DNA of 58,543 nucleotides. It comes from Planktotalea frisia. GTDB lineage: Bacteria; Pseudomonadota; Alphaproteobacteria; Rhodobacterales; Rhodobacteraceae. Below the pieces are notes generated by a model. That model was not told where the DNA came from, did no database searches, and saw only the letters and a list, made by a program, of their open reading frames with translations. The position numbers and the translations under genes are program-made. Where the stretch lies: NCBI RefSeq assembly GCF_001890925.1, contig NZ_MLCB01000045.1:1-58543 (forward strand), given 5' to 3'. Positions 19,068-27,892 of the stretch are shown in pieces (the first letter of the stretch is position 1; the number at the start of each line of letters is the position of its first letter).

Positions 19068-20546
19068 ATGTCCAACTTCAAAACGCTTTTTCTAGGTGCA
19101 AGTGCCGCAGCTTTGCTAGCTGGCGCCGCTTTCGCGAAATCAGACATCACCGTTGCATTGCAACTTGAGCCACCGCATTTGGACCCCACATCTGCCGCCG
19201 CTGGAGCGATTGATAGCGTTCTTTATTCCAACGTGTTTGAAGGTTTAACACGCTTCATGGCAGACGGGTCAGTTGTTGCGGGCCTCGCGAAGAGCTGGGA
19301 AATCTCGGACGACGGGTTGAGCTACACATTCAAGTTGCGCGACGGCGTGACGTTCCATGATGGCACGGCGATGGACGCGGAAGATGTGAAATTCTCGCTC
19401 GATCGCGCACGCGCCGAGGACAGCACGAATGCTCAAAAAGCCCTTTATGCAGGCATCACAGATGTCAGCGTAGTGGACCCGATGACCGTCAAATTGACGC
19501 TTGCAGAGGCGAACGGTTCCATGCTGTTCAACCTTGCTTGGGGCGATGCGGTGATTGTTGCGCCGGAAAGTATCGAGAACATCAAACAGATGCCCATCGG
19601 AACAGGCGCATTCAAGTTTGTAAACTGGGTACAAGGCGACAAAATCGAACTGGCGCGCAACGATGCGTATTGGGGCGATGCCCCCGCGCTAGAGGCGGCG
19701 ACGTTCAAGTTCATCTCTGATCCAACAGCGGCGTTTGCTGCTGTAATGGCTCAAGATGTGGATGTGTTCGCAGGCTTTCCTGCACCAGAGAACCTTCCGC
19801 AATTTGAAGCTGACCCACGCTTTCAAGTACTTGTTGGTAGTTCAGAGGGTGAAACGATCCTCTCGACCAACAACAAGATGCCGCCCTTTGACAATGTGAA
19901 GGTACGTCAAGCCGTTGCGCATGCGATTGATCGCCAAGCGATTATTGATGGTGCGATGTTCGGATACGGCACGCCAATCGGCACGCATTTTGCCCCACAC
20001 AATCCTGATTATGTGGATTTGACCGCTGGCTCTATGCACGATCCCGCGAAGGCGAAAGCACTGCTGGCCGAAGCAGGCATGGCCGACGGATTTGAGACAA
20101 CTTTGCATCTTCCGCCGCCCTCTTACGCGCGTCGTGGCGGTGAAATTATCGCAGCTCAGCTCGCCGAAGTTGGCATCAAAGCTGAAATCATTAATGTGGA
20201 ATGGGCGCAGTGGTTGGAAACTGTGTTTCGTGGCAAAGACTTCGGTCTGACAATCGTAAGCCACACAGAGCCTTTCGACATCGGCATCTATGCGCGTCCA
20301 GATTACTACTTCCAGTACGACAACCCTGAGTTCCAAGCGTTGATGACAAAGCTCAATGCGACGGCTGATCCTGCGATGCGCTCAGAGATGATCGCGACGG
20401 CACAGACAACAATCTCGCAAGATTATGTGAACGGGTATTTGTTCCAGCTGGCGTTCCCGACTGTTGCGGATGCAAAGGTGAAAGGCCTCTGGGAGAATGC
20501 CCCAACACAAGCGACCGATCTCACTGGCGTAAGCTGGTCCAACTAA
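19068..20546 (+). CDS. Periplasmic substrate-binding protein, oligopeptide/dipeptide ABC type (SBP_bac_5)
   Basis: Binds the substrate in the periplasm and delivers it to the permease pair at 21772-23534. The 492-residue product begins with a signal peptide (MSNFKTLFLGASAAALLAGA, cleavage near AFA-KSD). Family phrases include LEPPHLDPTSAAAG near 23-36, YTFKLRDGVTFHDGTAMDAEDVKFS around 90 and the DppA-like IGTGAFKFVNW. The start at 19068 has GGGAGAG nine bases upstream; a TTG at 19053 is less likely. The other transporter genes are separated from it by a minus-strand gene. Substrate is not evident; this family also carries polyamine-like and glycoside cargo. Confidence 0.9.
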   Translation: MSNFKTLFLGASAAALLAGAAFAKSDITVALQLEPPHLDPTSAAAGAIDSVLYSNVFEGLTRFMADGSVVAGLAKSWEISDDGLSYTFKLRDGVTFHDGTAMDAEDVKFSLDRARAEDSTNAQKALYAGITDVSVVDPMTVKLTLAEANGSMLFNLAWGDAVIVAPESIENIKQMPIGTGAFKFVNWVQGDKIELARNDAYWGDAPALEAATFKFISDPTAAFAAVMAQDVDVFAGFPAPENLPQFEADPRFQVLVGSSEGETILSTNNKMPPFDNVKVRQAVAHAIDRQAIIDGAMFGYGTPIGTHFAPHNPDYVDLTAGSMHDPAKAKALLAEAGMADGFETTLHLPPPSYARRGGEIIAAQLAEVGIKAEIINVEWAQWLETVFRGKDFGLTIVSHTEPFDIGIYARPDYYFQYDNPEFQALMTKLNATADPAMRSEMIATAQTTISQDYVNGYLFQLAFPTVADAKVKGLWENAPTQATDLTGVSWSN

Positions 20547-20554
20547 GCGGGGTC

Positions 20555-20574
20555 CGAATTTTCTAGAAAATTCG
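20555..20574. terminator. Perfect 20-base palindrome between convergent genes
   Basis: CGAATTTTCTAGAAAATTCG is a perfect palindrome lying between the stops at 20546 (plus) and 20580 (minus). A hairpin with an eight-base stem could form in either transcript. A near-identical palindrome with the same core lies at 31083-31102, also between convergent genes, which suggests a two-way terminator. Confidence 0.6.
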
Positions 20575-20579
20575 ACGCC

Positions 20580-21707
20580 CTAAATCAAACGCGCGCGCAA
20601 CATTCCAATGCGCGCGCGTATTTCGTCACGAACAGGGCCTTCGTTGGGTTCGTCCGCGAGCGTGCTAAACCAATGCTCAGGCGGATTACGACCGCGAGAA
20701 TTGCCCTCAAATCTAAGCGCTCGCAAAATTTGCGCGTTCTCAACATTCAACATCTCAGGCGCTTCCAACCCATTCAAAGCACCCCAAATACGTGTCCAAC
20801 ACCGCCCAACGCTCCATGGATTATAGCCGCCACCGCCAAGCACCATCAGGCGGTTCGTGAGAGCCATCAGAGCGCGCACGACCTCGATATGCGCATTGTT
20901 TGATAGGGATAAACGCGACAACGGGTCTTCTTCAATCGCATCAGAACCACACTGCAGAACGATAGCGTCGGGTTCGAAATCTTCGATCAGCGGGATGATC
21001 AAATCCTGCAAAGCAATTCGCATTTCACTATCATTAAAGCCCCGCATCACTGGCAAGTTGAACGCGCTGCCCTTGCCGGTCTCATCAAGACCCCCTGTAA
21101 AGGGCCAACGCTTCTCCTCGTGCACTGAGATCATGCGTACCGACGGATCACCACTAAATCCGACCTCCACACCATCTGGATGATGCGCATCAATATCCAC
21201 ATAAACCACGCGCCACGCACCATGATGTTGCAAAGCTTTGATCGCAAAAACAGGGTCGTTCAGATAGCAAAACCCATTCGCGCGCTCCGGCATTCCATGA
21301 TGGGTTCCACCGCCGGGCACATGCACAATACCGCCTTCGGCAAGGAGTTCCGCCGCGAGCATCACACCGCCAACACCCGTGGCAGGACGGCGAAACATCT
21401 CACCAAACACAGGATTGGAATGCGTGCCCAGATCAAACTCCGCGCGCTCTTCGTCACTTACTTGACCACGCCGCTCGGCGCGCGCGAGGGCAGAGATATA
21501 GGCGGGTGTGTGAAACTCCCAAAAGGCTTTTGGCTTGGCACGCGGAGACGTGCGGTACTGCACATCCGGCAGCCAGCCCAACGCGCGGCTTAAGTCCATC
21601 ACGGTCGAAACGCGCGGCACGCGCAAAGGATGCAACCCACCGTAAGACGAGCCACGATAGATTTCCGAGCCGATGAAAATGGGGTGTTTCAACATGCCCT
21701 TTGACAT
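20580..21707 (-). CDS. Histone-deacetylase family amidohydrolase
   Basis: Zinc amidohydrolase of 375 residues in the HDAC/acetylpolyamine amidohydrolase family. Bacterial members remove acetyl groups from polyamines or other small amines. Catalytic features all appear: H136/H137 in GGGTHHGMP, zinc ligands D173 and H175 in DIDAHHPDGV, the third ligand D256 in QCGSDAIEEDPL, and Y295 in GGGGYNP. The usual glycine of HHGDG is proline here. It lies antisense within an ABC importer locus, between the binding protein and the permeases and only 64 bases from the permease start. This suggests that it acts on the imported compound, though that is inference. Confidence 0.9.
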   Translation of the reverse strand: MSKGMLKHPIFIGSEIYRGSSYGGLHPLRVPRVSTVMDLSRALGWLPDVQYRTSPRAKPKAFWEFHTPAYISALARAERRGQVSDEERAEFDLGTHSNPVFGEMFRRPATGVGGVMLAAELLAEGGIVHVPGGGTHHGMPERANGFCYLNDPVFAIKALQHHGAWRVVYVDIDAHHPDGVEVGFSGDPSVRMISVHEEKRWPFTGGLDETGKGSAFNLPVMRGFNDSEMRIALQDLIIPLIEDFEPDAIVLQCGSDAIEEDPLSRLSLSNNAHIEVVRALMALTNRLMVLGGGGYNPWSVGRCWTRIWGALNGLEAPEMLNVENAQILRALRFEGNSRGRNPPEHWFSTLADEPNEGPVRDEIRARIGMLRARLI

Positions 21708-21771
21708 ACACCAGCGTCACGATGCGACAAGCCCTCTAGACGCTCGCGCGGCTCTCGCCTAGCGTGATCAG

Positions 21772-22719
21772 ATGCTGCGATATAGCCTCAAACGACTGCT
21801 GTCCCTTGCGATCAGCCTGATCATCGCCAGCCTTGTCATCTTTCTGGTGATCGAGGTTGCACCGGGTGATCCAGCCAGCTTTATGCTGGGGATGAATGCG
21901 CAAGAGGATACCTTAAACGCGTTGCGCGAAGAATTGGGGCTAAACCAGAGTAAACTGGAACGCTATTTGTCGTGGACGTTTGGGATGCTTCAAGGTGATT
22001 TCGGCACCTCCTACACCTATCGCACGCCGGTCGCGCAAATGGTGGCAGATCGACTTTGGGTGTCCTTGCCGCTTGCACTTTATGCTTTGGCTCTTTCGAC
22101 GCTAATCGCTTTTCCCGCAGGTATTTATGCAGCTTCGCGTCGCGGCGCACCGGGCGATGTGGCCGTGATGGGGGCGACGCAACTCGGCGTCGCCATCCCG
22201 AATTTCTGGTTCGCGATGATACTGGTTCTGGTCTTTGCGATCAACTTGCGTTGGTTCTCTGCGGGCGGCTTTCCCGGTTGGGACGAAGGCCTGTTCACCG
22301 GCCTAAAAGCCCTCACGCTTCCTGCAATCGCACTCGCCCTCCCACAAGCGGCGATCCTCGCGCGCGTCATGCGCTCGTCCCTTCTCGACATACTAAACGA
22401 AGATTTCATTAGAACCGCGCGCGCGAAAGGCCTTAGCCGTCGCCAAGCTCTGTGGCGTCACGCGCTCCGAAACGCGCTCATCCCAGTGCTCACAATCATC
22501 GGTTTGCAATTCTCGTTCTTGCTTGCAGGGTCCATCATCATCGAACAGGTTTTCTATCTTCCGGGGCTCGGGCGCCTCGTCTTTCAATCCATTTCGCAAC
22601 GCGATTTGATCGTGGTCGAAAGCGTCGTGATGTTGCTAGTCTTCGCAGTCATCATGGTAAATTTTATTGTCGACCTCGCCTACGCCTTTGTTGATCCCCG
22701 CCTAAGATCGCGATCATGA
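21772..22719 (+). CDS. ABC transporter permease, DppB type
   Basis: First membrane subunit of the oligopeptide-type importer. The 315-residue product has the N-terminal segment MLRYSLKRLLSLAISLIIAS, the DppB-family phrase VIEVAPGDPASFMLG near 24-38 and the cytoplasmic coupling loop RTARAKGLSRRQALWRHALR near 218-237, which contacts the ATPase. About six membrane segments are expected. The stop overlaps the next start as ATGA, so translation is coupled. Confidence 0.93.
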   Translation: MLRYSLKRLLSLAISLIIASLVIFLVIEVAPGDPASFMLGMNAQEDTLNALREELGLNQSKLERYLSWTFGMLQGDFGTSYTYRTPVAQMVADRLWVSLPLALYALALSTLIAFPAGIYAASRRGAPGDVAVMGATQLGVAIPNFWFAMILVLVFAINLRWFSAGGFPGWDEGLFTGLKALTLPAIALALPQAAILARVMRSSLLDILNEDFIRTARAKGLSRRQALWRHALRNALIPVLTIIGLQFSFLLAGSIIIEQVFYLPGLGRLVFQSISQRDLIVVESVVMLLVFAVIMVNFIVDLAYAFVDPRLRSRS

Positions 22720-23534
22720 GATCGCGCAATCTTATCATTGGTGGCGTACTTTCTGCGCTGGTCATTGCCGCGGCTTTGATTAGTTTTCTGTGGACGCCAT
22801 ATGACGTCACGCAGATGAATATTCCTGCGAAATTACAAACGCCGAACGGAACACATTGGCTTGGCACCGATCACTTTGGACGCGATATTTTCAGCATGAT
22901 CATGGTCGGCGCGCGGACCTCTATTGCTGTGGCGCTGGTTGCTGTCGGGATTGGTATGGGGGTTGGGGTACCGCTTGGGCTGGCCGCTGCTGCACGACAG
23001 GGCAGCTTGCTCGACGAAGTCATCATGCGCGGCAACGATCTTGTCTTTGCCTTTCCTTCGCTGGTCATTGCAATCCTGATTACGGCCGTTTTTGGCCCCG
23101 GTGCTGTGAACGCGATCATCGCTATTGGCATTTTCAACATTCCGGTCTTCGCACGTCTCACGCGCGGTGCAGCTTTGCCGCTTTGGCAGCGCGAATTTAT
23201 CATGGCTGCGCGCGTCGCAGGCAAAGGTGTGTCGCGCATTTCGATAGAGCATATTCTGCCCAATGTGACCAATCTCTTGATCGTGCAAGGCACTATCCAG
23301 TTCTCGCTTGGTATCCTTGCGGAAGCGGGTCTAAGCTACGTTGGTCTTGGTGCACAGCCGCCTTTGCCTAGTTGGGGACGTATGCTCGCGGATGCACAAA
23401 CTATGGTCAATTTCGCTCCACATCTTGCGCTCATTCCAGGTGGTGCGATTATCCTGACAGTGCTCGGTTTGAACCTTATGGGCGACGGTCTGCGCGACCT
23501 GCTCGACCCTCGCATTCGGGTGGAGCGCACATGA
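22716..23534 (+). CDS. ABC transporter permease, DppC type
   Basis: Second membrane subunit, 272 residues, pairing with the preceding DppB-type protein. Family wording is clear: TPNGTHWLGTDHFGRDIFS near 43-61, the coupling loop with MAARVAGKGVSRISIEHILP near 167-186 and PSWGRMLADAQTM near 220-232. Both ends overlap the neighbouring genes by four bases (ATGA), typical of a tightly co-translated operon. Confidence 0.93.
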   Translation: MRSRNLIIGGVLSALVIAAALISFLWTPYDVTQMNIPAKLQTPNGTHWLGTDHFGRDIFSMIMVGARTSIAVALVAVGIGMGVGVPLGLAAAARQGSLLDEVIMRGNDLVFAFPSLVIAILITAVFGPGAVNAIIAIGIFNIPVFARLTRGAALPLWQREFIMAARVAGKGVSRISIEHILPNVTNLLIVQGTIQFSLGILAEAGLSYVGLGAQPPLPSWGRMLADAQTMVNFAPHLALIPGGAIILTVLGLNLMGDGLRDLLDPRIRVERT

Positions 23535-25135
23535 GCCTGTTGTCCATCCAAAACCTCGATCTCAGCATTCACGGCAACCCTATTTTGAACGGCGTTTCAC
23601 TGGACCTCGCGCAGGGCGAAATTGTTGCGATTACGGGCGAAAGTGGCTCAGGAAAATCGCTAACAGCCTTTTCTGTCATGCAGCTTTTGCCGCGCGGAAC
23701 TGTCACTACAGGCTCAATCAAACTCGACGGCCAAGAAGTACTGAACGCGCCAGATCCCGAAATGTGCAAGCTGCGCGGCAATGACATCGGCATGGTGTTT
23801 CAAGAACCCATGACCGCGCTCAACCCGTTGAAAAATATCGGTGACCAGGTGATGGAGACGATCCTTCTTCACACCAACCAAAGTCGCGATGAGGCGCGTA
23901 AACGGGCCCTAGAGGTGCTAGCCCGTGTTGGTCTGCCGCCCGAAAGTTACAGCCTCTCGCGCTTCCCACACGAGCTTTCGGGTGGGCAACGACAGCGCGT
24001 GGTTATTGCTATGGCAATCGCCCTTCGCCCGCGCCTTTTGATCGCGGATGAACCGACGACAGCCCTTGATGTGACCACGCAAGCGCAAATTCTGGAGCTC
24101 TTGAAGGACCTCGTGCAAGACTTTGGCATGGGCCTTTTGATGATCACGCATGATCTTGCCGTTGTATCGGATATGGCAGACCGGATCGTCGTGATGCGCA
24201 GCGGCGAAGTTGTCGAGACTGGCGTGACCAAGACACTCTTCGCAAATATGCAGCACCCTTATACACGCGCGCTCTTCGCTGCCTCTGCGCATGAAGTGAA
24301 CCTGCCAAAAGCGCCCGAAGCGGATGATGCTTTGTTGATCGTTCAAGATGCAGTGCGCGACTATCCCAAACCGCGCACAACGCTCTTTGCCCAGCGCGAA
24401 TATACCCGCGCCGTGAACGGCATCAGCTTTACGCTGCACAAGGGCGAGCGTATCGGTCTGGTCGGAGAAAGCGGTTGTGGCAAGTCCACCCTAACCCGCG
24501 CCATTCTAGGGCTAGAACCGCTCCAAGGTGGTTCCATCAAGGCATTCGGGCAAGAAGTTGCACCAGATATGCCCGCCGCGCTGCGCTCTGGTTTGCAGGT
24601 GGTGTTTCAAGACCCCTACGGCAGCTTTAACCCCCGTCACAAAGTCGCGCGCATTATCACGGAACCATTCCATCTACTCGATAATCCGCCCCAAGGATTG
24701 GAGCGTAAAAACCGAGTGAGCGACGCGCTTCTCGCTGTCGGCCTGCATCCTGATGACGCCGACAAATACATCCACGCTTTCAGCGGTGGGCAACGCCAAC
24801 GCATCGCCATTGCACGCGCGCTTATTATTCGTCCCGAGGTCATTATTTTTGATGAAGCCGTCAGCGCTTTAGATGTGTCAATCCGTGCACAAATCCTCGA
24901 CCTGATCGCTGAATTGACGCAAACTCATGATCTCAGCTACCTTTTTATCAGCCATGATCTGAGCGTCGTGCGTACGATCACCGACCGCGTACTTGTGATG
25001 AAAAACGGTGAAATCGTTGAGGATGGAGCCACACAACAAGTTTTCACCAACCCATCTCATCCCTACACCGCCAATCTGATTGCCGCGGCCCCAACTCTTC
25101 CTGATGTGAAAGCCTTGTCTAATGTCCCTGCCTGA
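23531..25135 (+). CDS. ABC transporter ATPase with two fused ATP-binding domains (DppD-DppF type)
   Basis: Energises the importer. The 534-residue protein holds two complete ABC domains in one chain. Domain 1 has Walker A GESGSGKS at 36-43, the signature LSGGQRQRV at 149-157 and Walker B IADEPTTALD. Domain 2 has Walker A GESGCGKS at 312-319, a signature FSGGQRQRI and IFDEAVSALD. The start ATG at 23531 overlaps the stop of the permease gene. Fusion of the DppD and DppF halves is common in this subfamily. It overlaps the aldehyde dehydrogenase start by 14 bases. Confidence 0.93.
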   Translation: MSLLSIQNLDLSIHGNPILNGVSLDLAQGEIVAITGESGSGKSLTAFSVMQLLPRGTVTTGSIKLDGQEVLNAPDPEMCKLRGNDIGMVFQEPMTALNPLKNIGDQVMETILLHTNQSRDEARKRALEVLARVGLPPESYSLSRFPHELSGGQRQRVVIAMAIALRPRLLIADEPTTALDVTTQAQILELLKDLVQDFGMGLLMITHDLAVVSDMADRIVVMRSGEVVETGVTKTLFANMQHPYTRALFAASAHEVNLPKAPEADDALLIVQDAVRDYPKPRTTLFAQREYTRAVNGISFTLHKGERIGLVGESGCGKSTLTRAILGLEPLQGGSIKAFGQEVAPDMPAALRSGLQVVFQDPYGSFNPRHKVARIITEPFHLLDNPPQGLERKNRVSDALLAVGLHPDDADKYIHAFSGGQRQRIAIARALIIRPEVIIFDEAVSALDVSIRAQILDLIAELTQTHDLSYLFISHDLSVVRTITDRVLVMKNGEIVEDGATQQVFTNPSHPYTANLIAAAPTLPDVKALSNVPA

Positions 25136-26576
25136 CCTGCCCTTCAATCCGTCTTATTGCCTTATAGGCGGCGCGTGGCGCGCGCCTCAAGAAGGCCAAA
25201 CGCTAGCGTTAGTTGATCCATCTGACGGCAGCGAGCTCACACAAATCGCGCGTGGAACATCAATAGACATCGACGCCGCCGTCACGGCGGCACAAACGGC
25301 TTTAGATGGGGAGTGGGGTAGAACCACAGCACTGGAGCGCGGTCGCATTTTAACCCGCATTGGACAGCTGGTTTTAGAACACGTGGATTTGCTAGCAGAA
25401 CTCGAAGCCCGTGACGTTGGAAAACCTCTTACTCAAGCGCGTGCAGATGCTGTTGCGCTGGCGCGCTATATGGAATTTTACGGGGGTGCTGCGGACAAAG
25501 TGCACGGCGAAACTATTCCCTACCTTGATGGATACACGGTCTACACGCTACGCGAACCTCATGGCGTGACAGGCCATATCGTGCCTTGGAATTACCCGAT
25601 GCAAATCATAGGTCGCTCTGTTGGCGCGGCTTTGACGATGGGCAATGCTACAGTTTTGAAACCTGCTGAAGAGGCCTGTCTGACCGCCCTCATGTTCGCA
25701 GAAATTGCACGCCAAGCGGGTCTTCCTGATGGCGCTTTGAACGTGGTTCCGGGCCTTGGTGCCGAAGCTGGTGCCGCTCTTTCAGGCCACGCAGGCGTGC
25801 GGCATATATCCTTTACAGGCTCCGTCAAAACAGGCGCTTTGGTACAGCAAGCCGCAGGCGCGAATGTGATCCCTGTCACGCTAGAACTTGGTGGCAAATC
25901 CCCGCAACTGGTCTTTGAGGATGCCAATCTCGTTGAGGCTCTGCCGTTCCTCGTGAACGCAGGCATTCAGAATGCAGGGCAAACATGCTCTGCTTCTTCA
26001 CGCATCCTCGTGCATCATTCGCGCTATGATGAGGTCGTCACAGCCATGTCAAAGCGCTACAAAGCCCTTACGGTTGGCCCCGCCATGAATGACCTCAATC
26101 TTGGCCCTCTTATTTCCCAGCGTCAGAAAGAGATCGTCACAGGCTTCTTAAAACAAGGTGAGGACTTGCAACTCGCAGCCACTGGCCAAATCGCCGCCGA
26201 TGCGCCTGAGACTGGCGCATATGTTGCGCCACATCTTTTGCTTTGCACCGATCCAAACCACCCACTTGCACAGCAAGAAATCTTTGGCCCCGTTCAAGTT
26301 ATCATCCCTTTCAAAGACGAAGCCGATGCAATCAAGATCGCCAACGGCACCGATTTTGGCCTCGTGGCAAGCATCTGGACAGAGAATGGCGCGCGCCAAA
26401 TGCGTCTCGCCAAAGCTCTGAAATCCGGTCAGGTATTCATCAACAACTACGGTGCAGGCGGCGGTGTAGAACTGCCTTTTGGCGGTGTCGGTAAATCCGG
26501 ACATGGCCGAGAAAAAGGGTTCGAAGCCCTCTATGGCTTCTCAACCCTCAAAACAGTTGCGGCAAAACATGGCTAG
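25122..26576 (+). CDS. NAD(P)-dependent aldehyde dehydrogenase
   Basis: Oxidises an aldehyde to the carboxylic acid. The 484-residue protein has the fold markers PWNYP at 155-159, the cofactor loop FTGSVKTG near 231-238, the general base E255 in LELGGKS and the nucleophile C289 in NAGQTCSAS. It belongs to the broad betaine-, aminobutyraldehyde- and related aldehyde dehydrogenase group; the exact substrate cannot be read. It starts inside the end of the ATPase gene (14-base overlap) and ends inside the next gene (eight-base overlap), so it is firmly part of the transporter operon. A product of amine or polyamine deacetylation and deamination is a plausible substrate. Confidence 0.92.
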   Translation: MSLPDLPFNPSYCLIGGAWRAPQEGQTLALVDPSDGSELTQIARGTSIDIDAAVTAAQTALDGEWGRTTALERGRILTRIGQLVLEHVDLLAELEARDVGKPLTQARADAVALARYMEFYGGAADKVHGETIPYLDGYTVYTLREPHGVTGHIVPWNYPMQIIGRSVGAALTMGNATVLKPAEEACLTALMFAEIARQAGLPDGALNVVPGLGAEAGAALSGHAGVRHISFTGSVKTGALVQQAAGANVIPVTLELGGKSPQLVFEDANLVEALPFLVNAGIQNAGQTCSASSRILVHHSRYDEVVTAMSKRYKALTVGPAMNDLNLGPLISQRQKEIVTGFLKQGEDLQLAATGQIAADAPETGAYVAPHLLLCTDPNHPLAQQEIFGPVQVIIPFKDEADAIKIANGTDFGLVASIWTENGARQMRLAKALKSGQVFINNYGAGGGVELPFGGVGKSGHGREKGFEALYGFSTLKTVAAKHG

Positions 26577-27102
26577 GTTTGCGGTCTTCATATTGCTTTG
26601 CTTTTGCGCGATGTTTGCTGCCGCAATCTTTGGAGCGTTGCACAATCAGATCAGCTTTAGTGTAGGCGCAAGCTACTTTTACGATGTGAAATTTCCGCAG
26701 TTTGCCATCGATCCAACCGCGCAAAACCGGATCGGTGCCAGCATCGTCGGCGCGCTCGCCAGCTGGTGGATGGGCCTTCTTATGGGCACTCCTGCATTCC
26801 TGTATGGTTTTTTCACTCAACCGGGTCGCAGACGCTATTTTTACGCAGGGATCAAAGCCATAACAGTTGCGTTATCAATCACCGCGATCTGCGCTTTCAT
26901 TGGCCTCAGCTTTGCGCATATCGCAGACATAAACACGCTTGTTGGCTATTTACCTTCACTTGATGCATTTACCGACCCACAAGGGTTCGTGCGCGCAGCT
27001 ATCATGCATGAGGCAAGCTATTTTGGCGGAGTACTTGGCGCTTGCGCAGCACTCTACATAATGTGGCGAGAAAAACCGCCACGCGAAATTCGGGGGAAAT
27101 AA
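26569..27102 (+). CDS. Small integral membrane protein, unknown function
   Basis: Not recognised. From the ATG at 26569 it is 177 residues with four predicted membrane segments (about 4-24, 57-80, 92-116 and 148-167). A 30-residue outside loop between the first two contains YFYDVKFPQFAID, and the tail is short and basic (WREKPPREIRGK). I chose this start over an ATG at 26479 because the earlier one would lie wholly within the aldehyde dehydrogenase. It sits between dehydrogenase genes in the operon with almost no spacing. It could be an accessory to transport or signalling; nothing in the sequence decides this. Confidence 0.8.
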   Translation: MARFAVFILLCFCAMFAAAIFGALHNQISFSVGASYFYDVKFPQFAIDPTAQNRIGASIVGALASWWMGLLMGTPAFLYGFFTQPGRRRYFYAGIKAITVALSITAICAFIGLSFAHIADINTLVGYLPSLDAFTDPQGFVRAAIMHEASYFGGVLGACAALYIMWREKPPREIRGK

Positions 27103-27103
27103 A

Positions 27104-27844
27104 ATGCGACTTGATGGTAAAACAGCGATTGTGACAGGTGCAGGATCAGGCTTCGGCGCGGGTATTGCGAGAAAGTTTGCAGCTGAAGGCGCTCATGTGA
27201 TTGTCGCTGACATCAACAGCGATGCAGCCTCCTCGATCGCCCGTGAGATAAGCGGAACGCCCTGCACTGTTGACGTTGCGAATAGAGCAAGCGTTCAAGC
27301 GATGATCGACTTAACGCTCCAAAGGCACAGCCAAATCGATATCGTCATCAACAATGCAGGCGTCACCCATTTGCCCGCACCTATGGACACGATCTCAGAA
27401 GATGACTTTGACCGCGTATTCGCAGTGAACTGTAAATCTGTCTACCTCATTGCCCAAGCCGTCATCCCGCACATGAAAGCCAACAAATCCGGCAACATCC
27501 TCAACGTCGCTTCAACCGCTGGCGTTAGCCCGCGCCCGAACCTCAGCTGGTACAATGCGTCAAAGGGCTGGATGAACACGGCCACCAAATCCATGGCCGT
27601 AGAACTCGCGCCCTTTGGCATCCGTGTGAACGCCCTCAATCCTGTGGCAGGCGAAACACCTTTACTCGCCTCTTTCATGGGCGAAGACACGCCCGAGCGA
27701 CGCGCGCAATTCCTCTCCACCATCCCAATTGGTCGCTTCTCCACCCCAGAGGACATGGGCAACGCCGCCTGCTATCTGTGCTCTGACGAAGCGAGCATGA
27801 TCACAGGTGTCTGCATGGAAGTGGATGGTGGCCGCTGTATCTAA
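27104..27844 (+). CDS. Short-chain dehydrogenase/reductase (SDR)
   Basis: Classical NAD(P)-dependent SDR of 246 residues. The cofactor motif TGAGSGFG is at 11-18, followed by NNAG at 83-86 and the catalytic residues S137, Y150 and K154 (the latter two in YNASK). D36 in VADINSD after the second strand suggests NAD preference. The sequence resembles FabG and glucose-1-dehydrogenase-like members, a group whose substrates cannot be predicted from sequence. GGGGGA precedes the ATG, which follows the previous stop by one base. Confidence 0.93.
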   Translation: MRLDGKTAIVTGAGSGFGAGIARKFAAEGAHVIVADINSDAASSIAREISGTPCTVDVANRASVQAMIDLTLQRHSQIDIVINNAGVTHLPAPMDTISEDDFDRVFAVNCKSVYLIAQAVIPHMKANKSGNILNVASTAGVSPRPNLSWYNASKGWMNTATKSMAVELAPFGIRVNALNPVAGETPLLASFMGEDTPERRAQFLSTIPIGRFSTPEDMGNAACYLCSDEASMITGVCMEVDGGRCI

Positions 27845-27849
27845 CCCCA

Positions 27850-27885
27850 CCTTCATCTTTCGAAATAAACTTCCGCCGGAGGCTC
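27850..27885 (-). repeat. Intergenic repeat copy 2
   Basis: Reads on the plus strand as CTTCATCTTTCGAAATAAAC followed by TTCCGCCGGAGG. It matches the copies at 17634, 31048, 50704 and 54100. Its GGAGG at 27878-27882 is ten bases before the next start and probably serves as the ribosome site of the P1 peptidase gene. Confidence 0.6.
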
Positions 27886-27892
27886 CTTCCCC

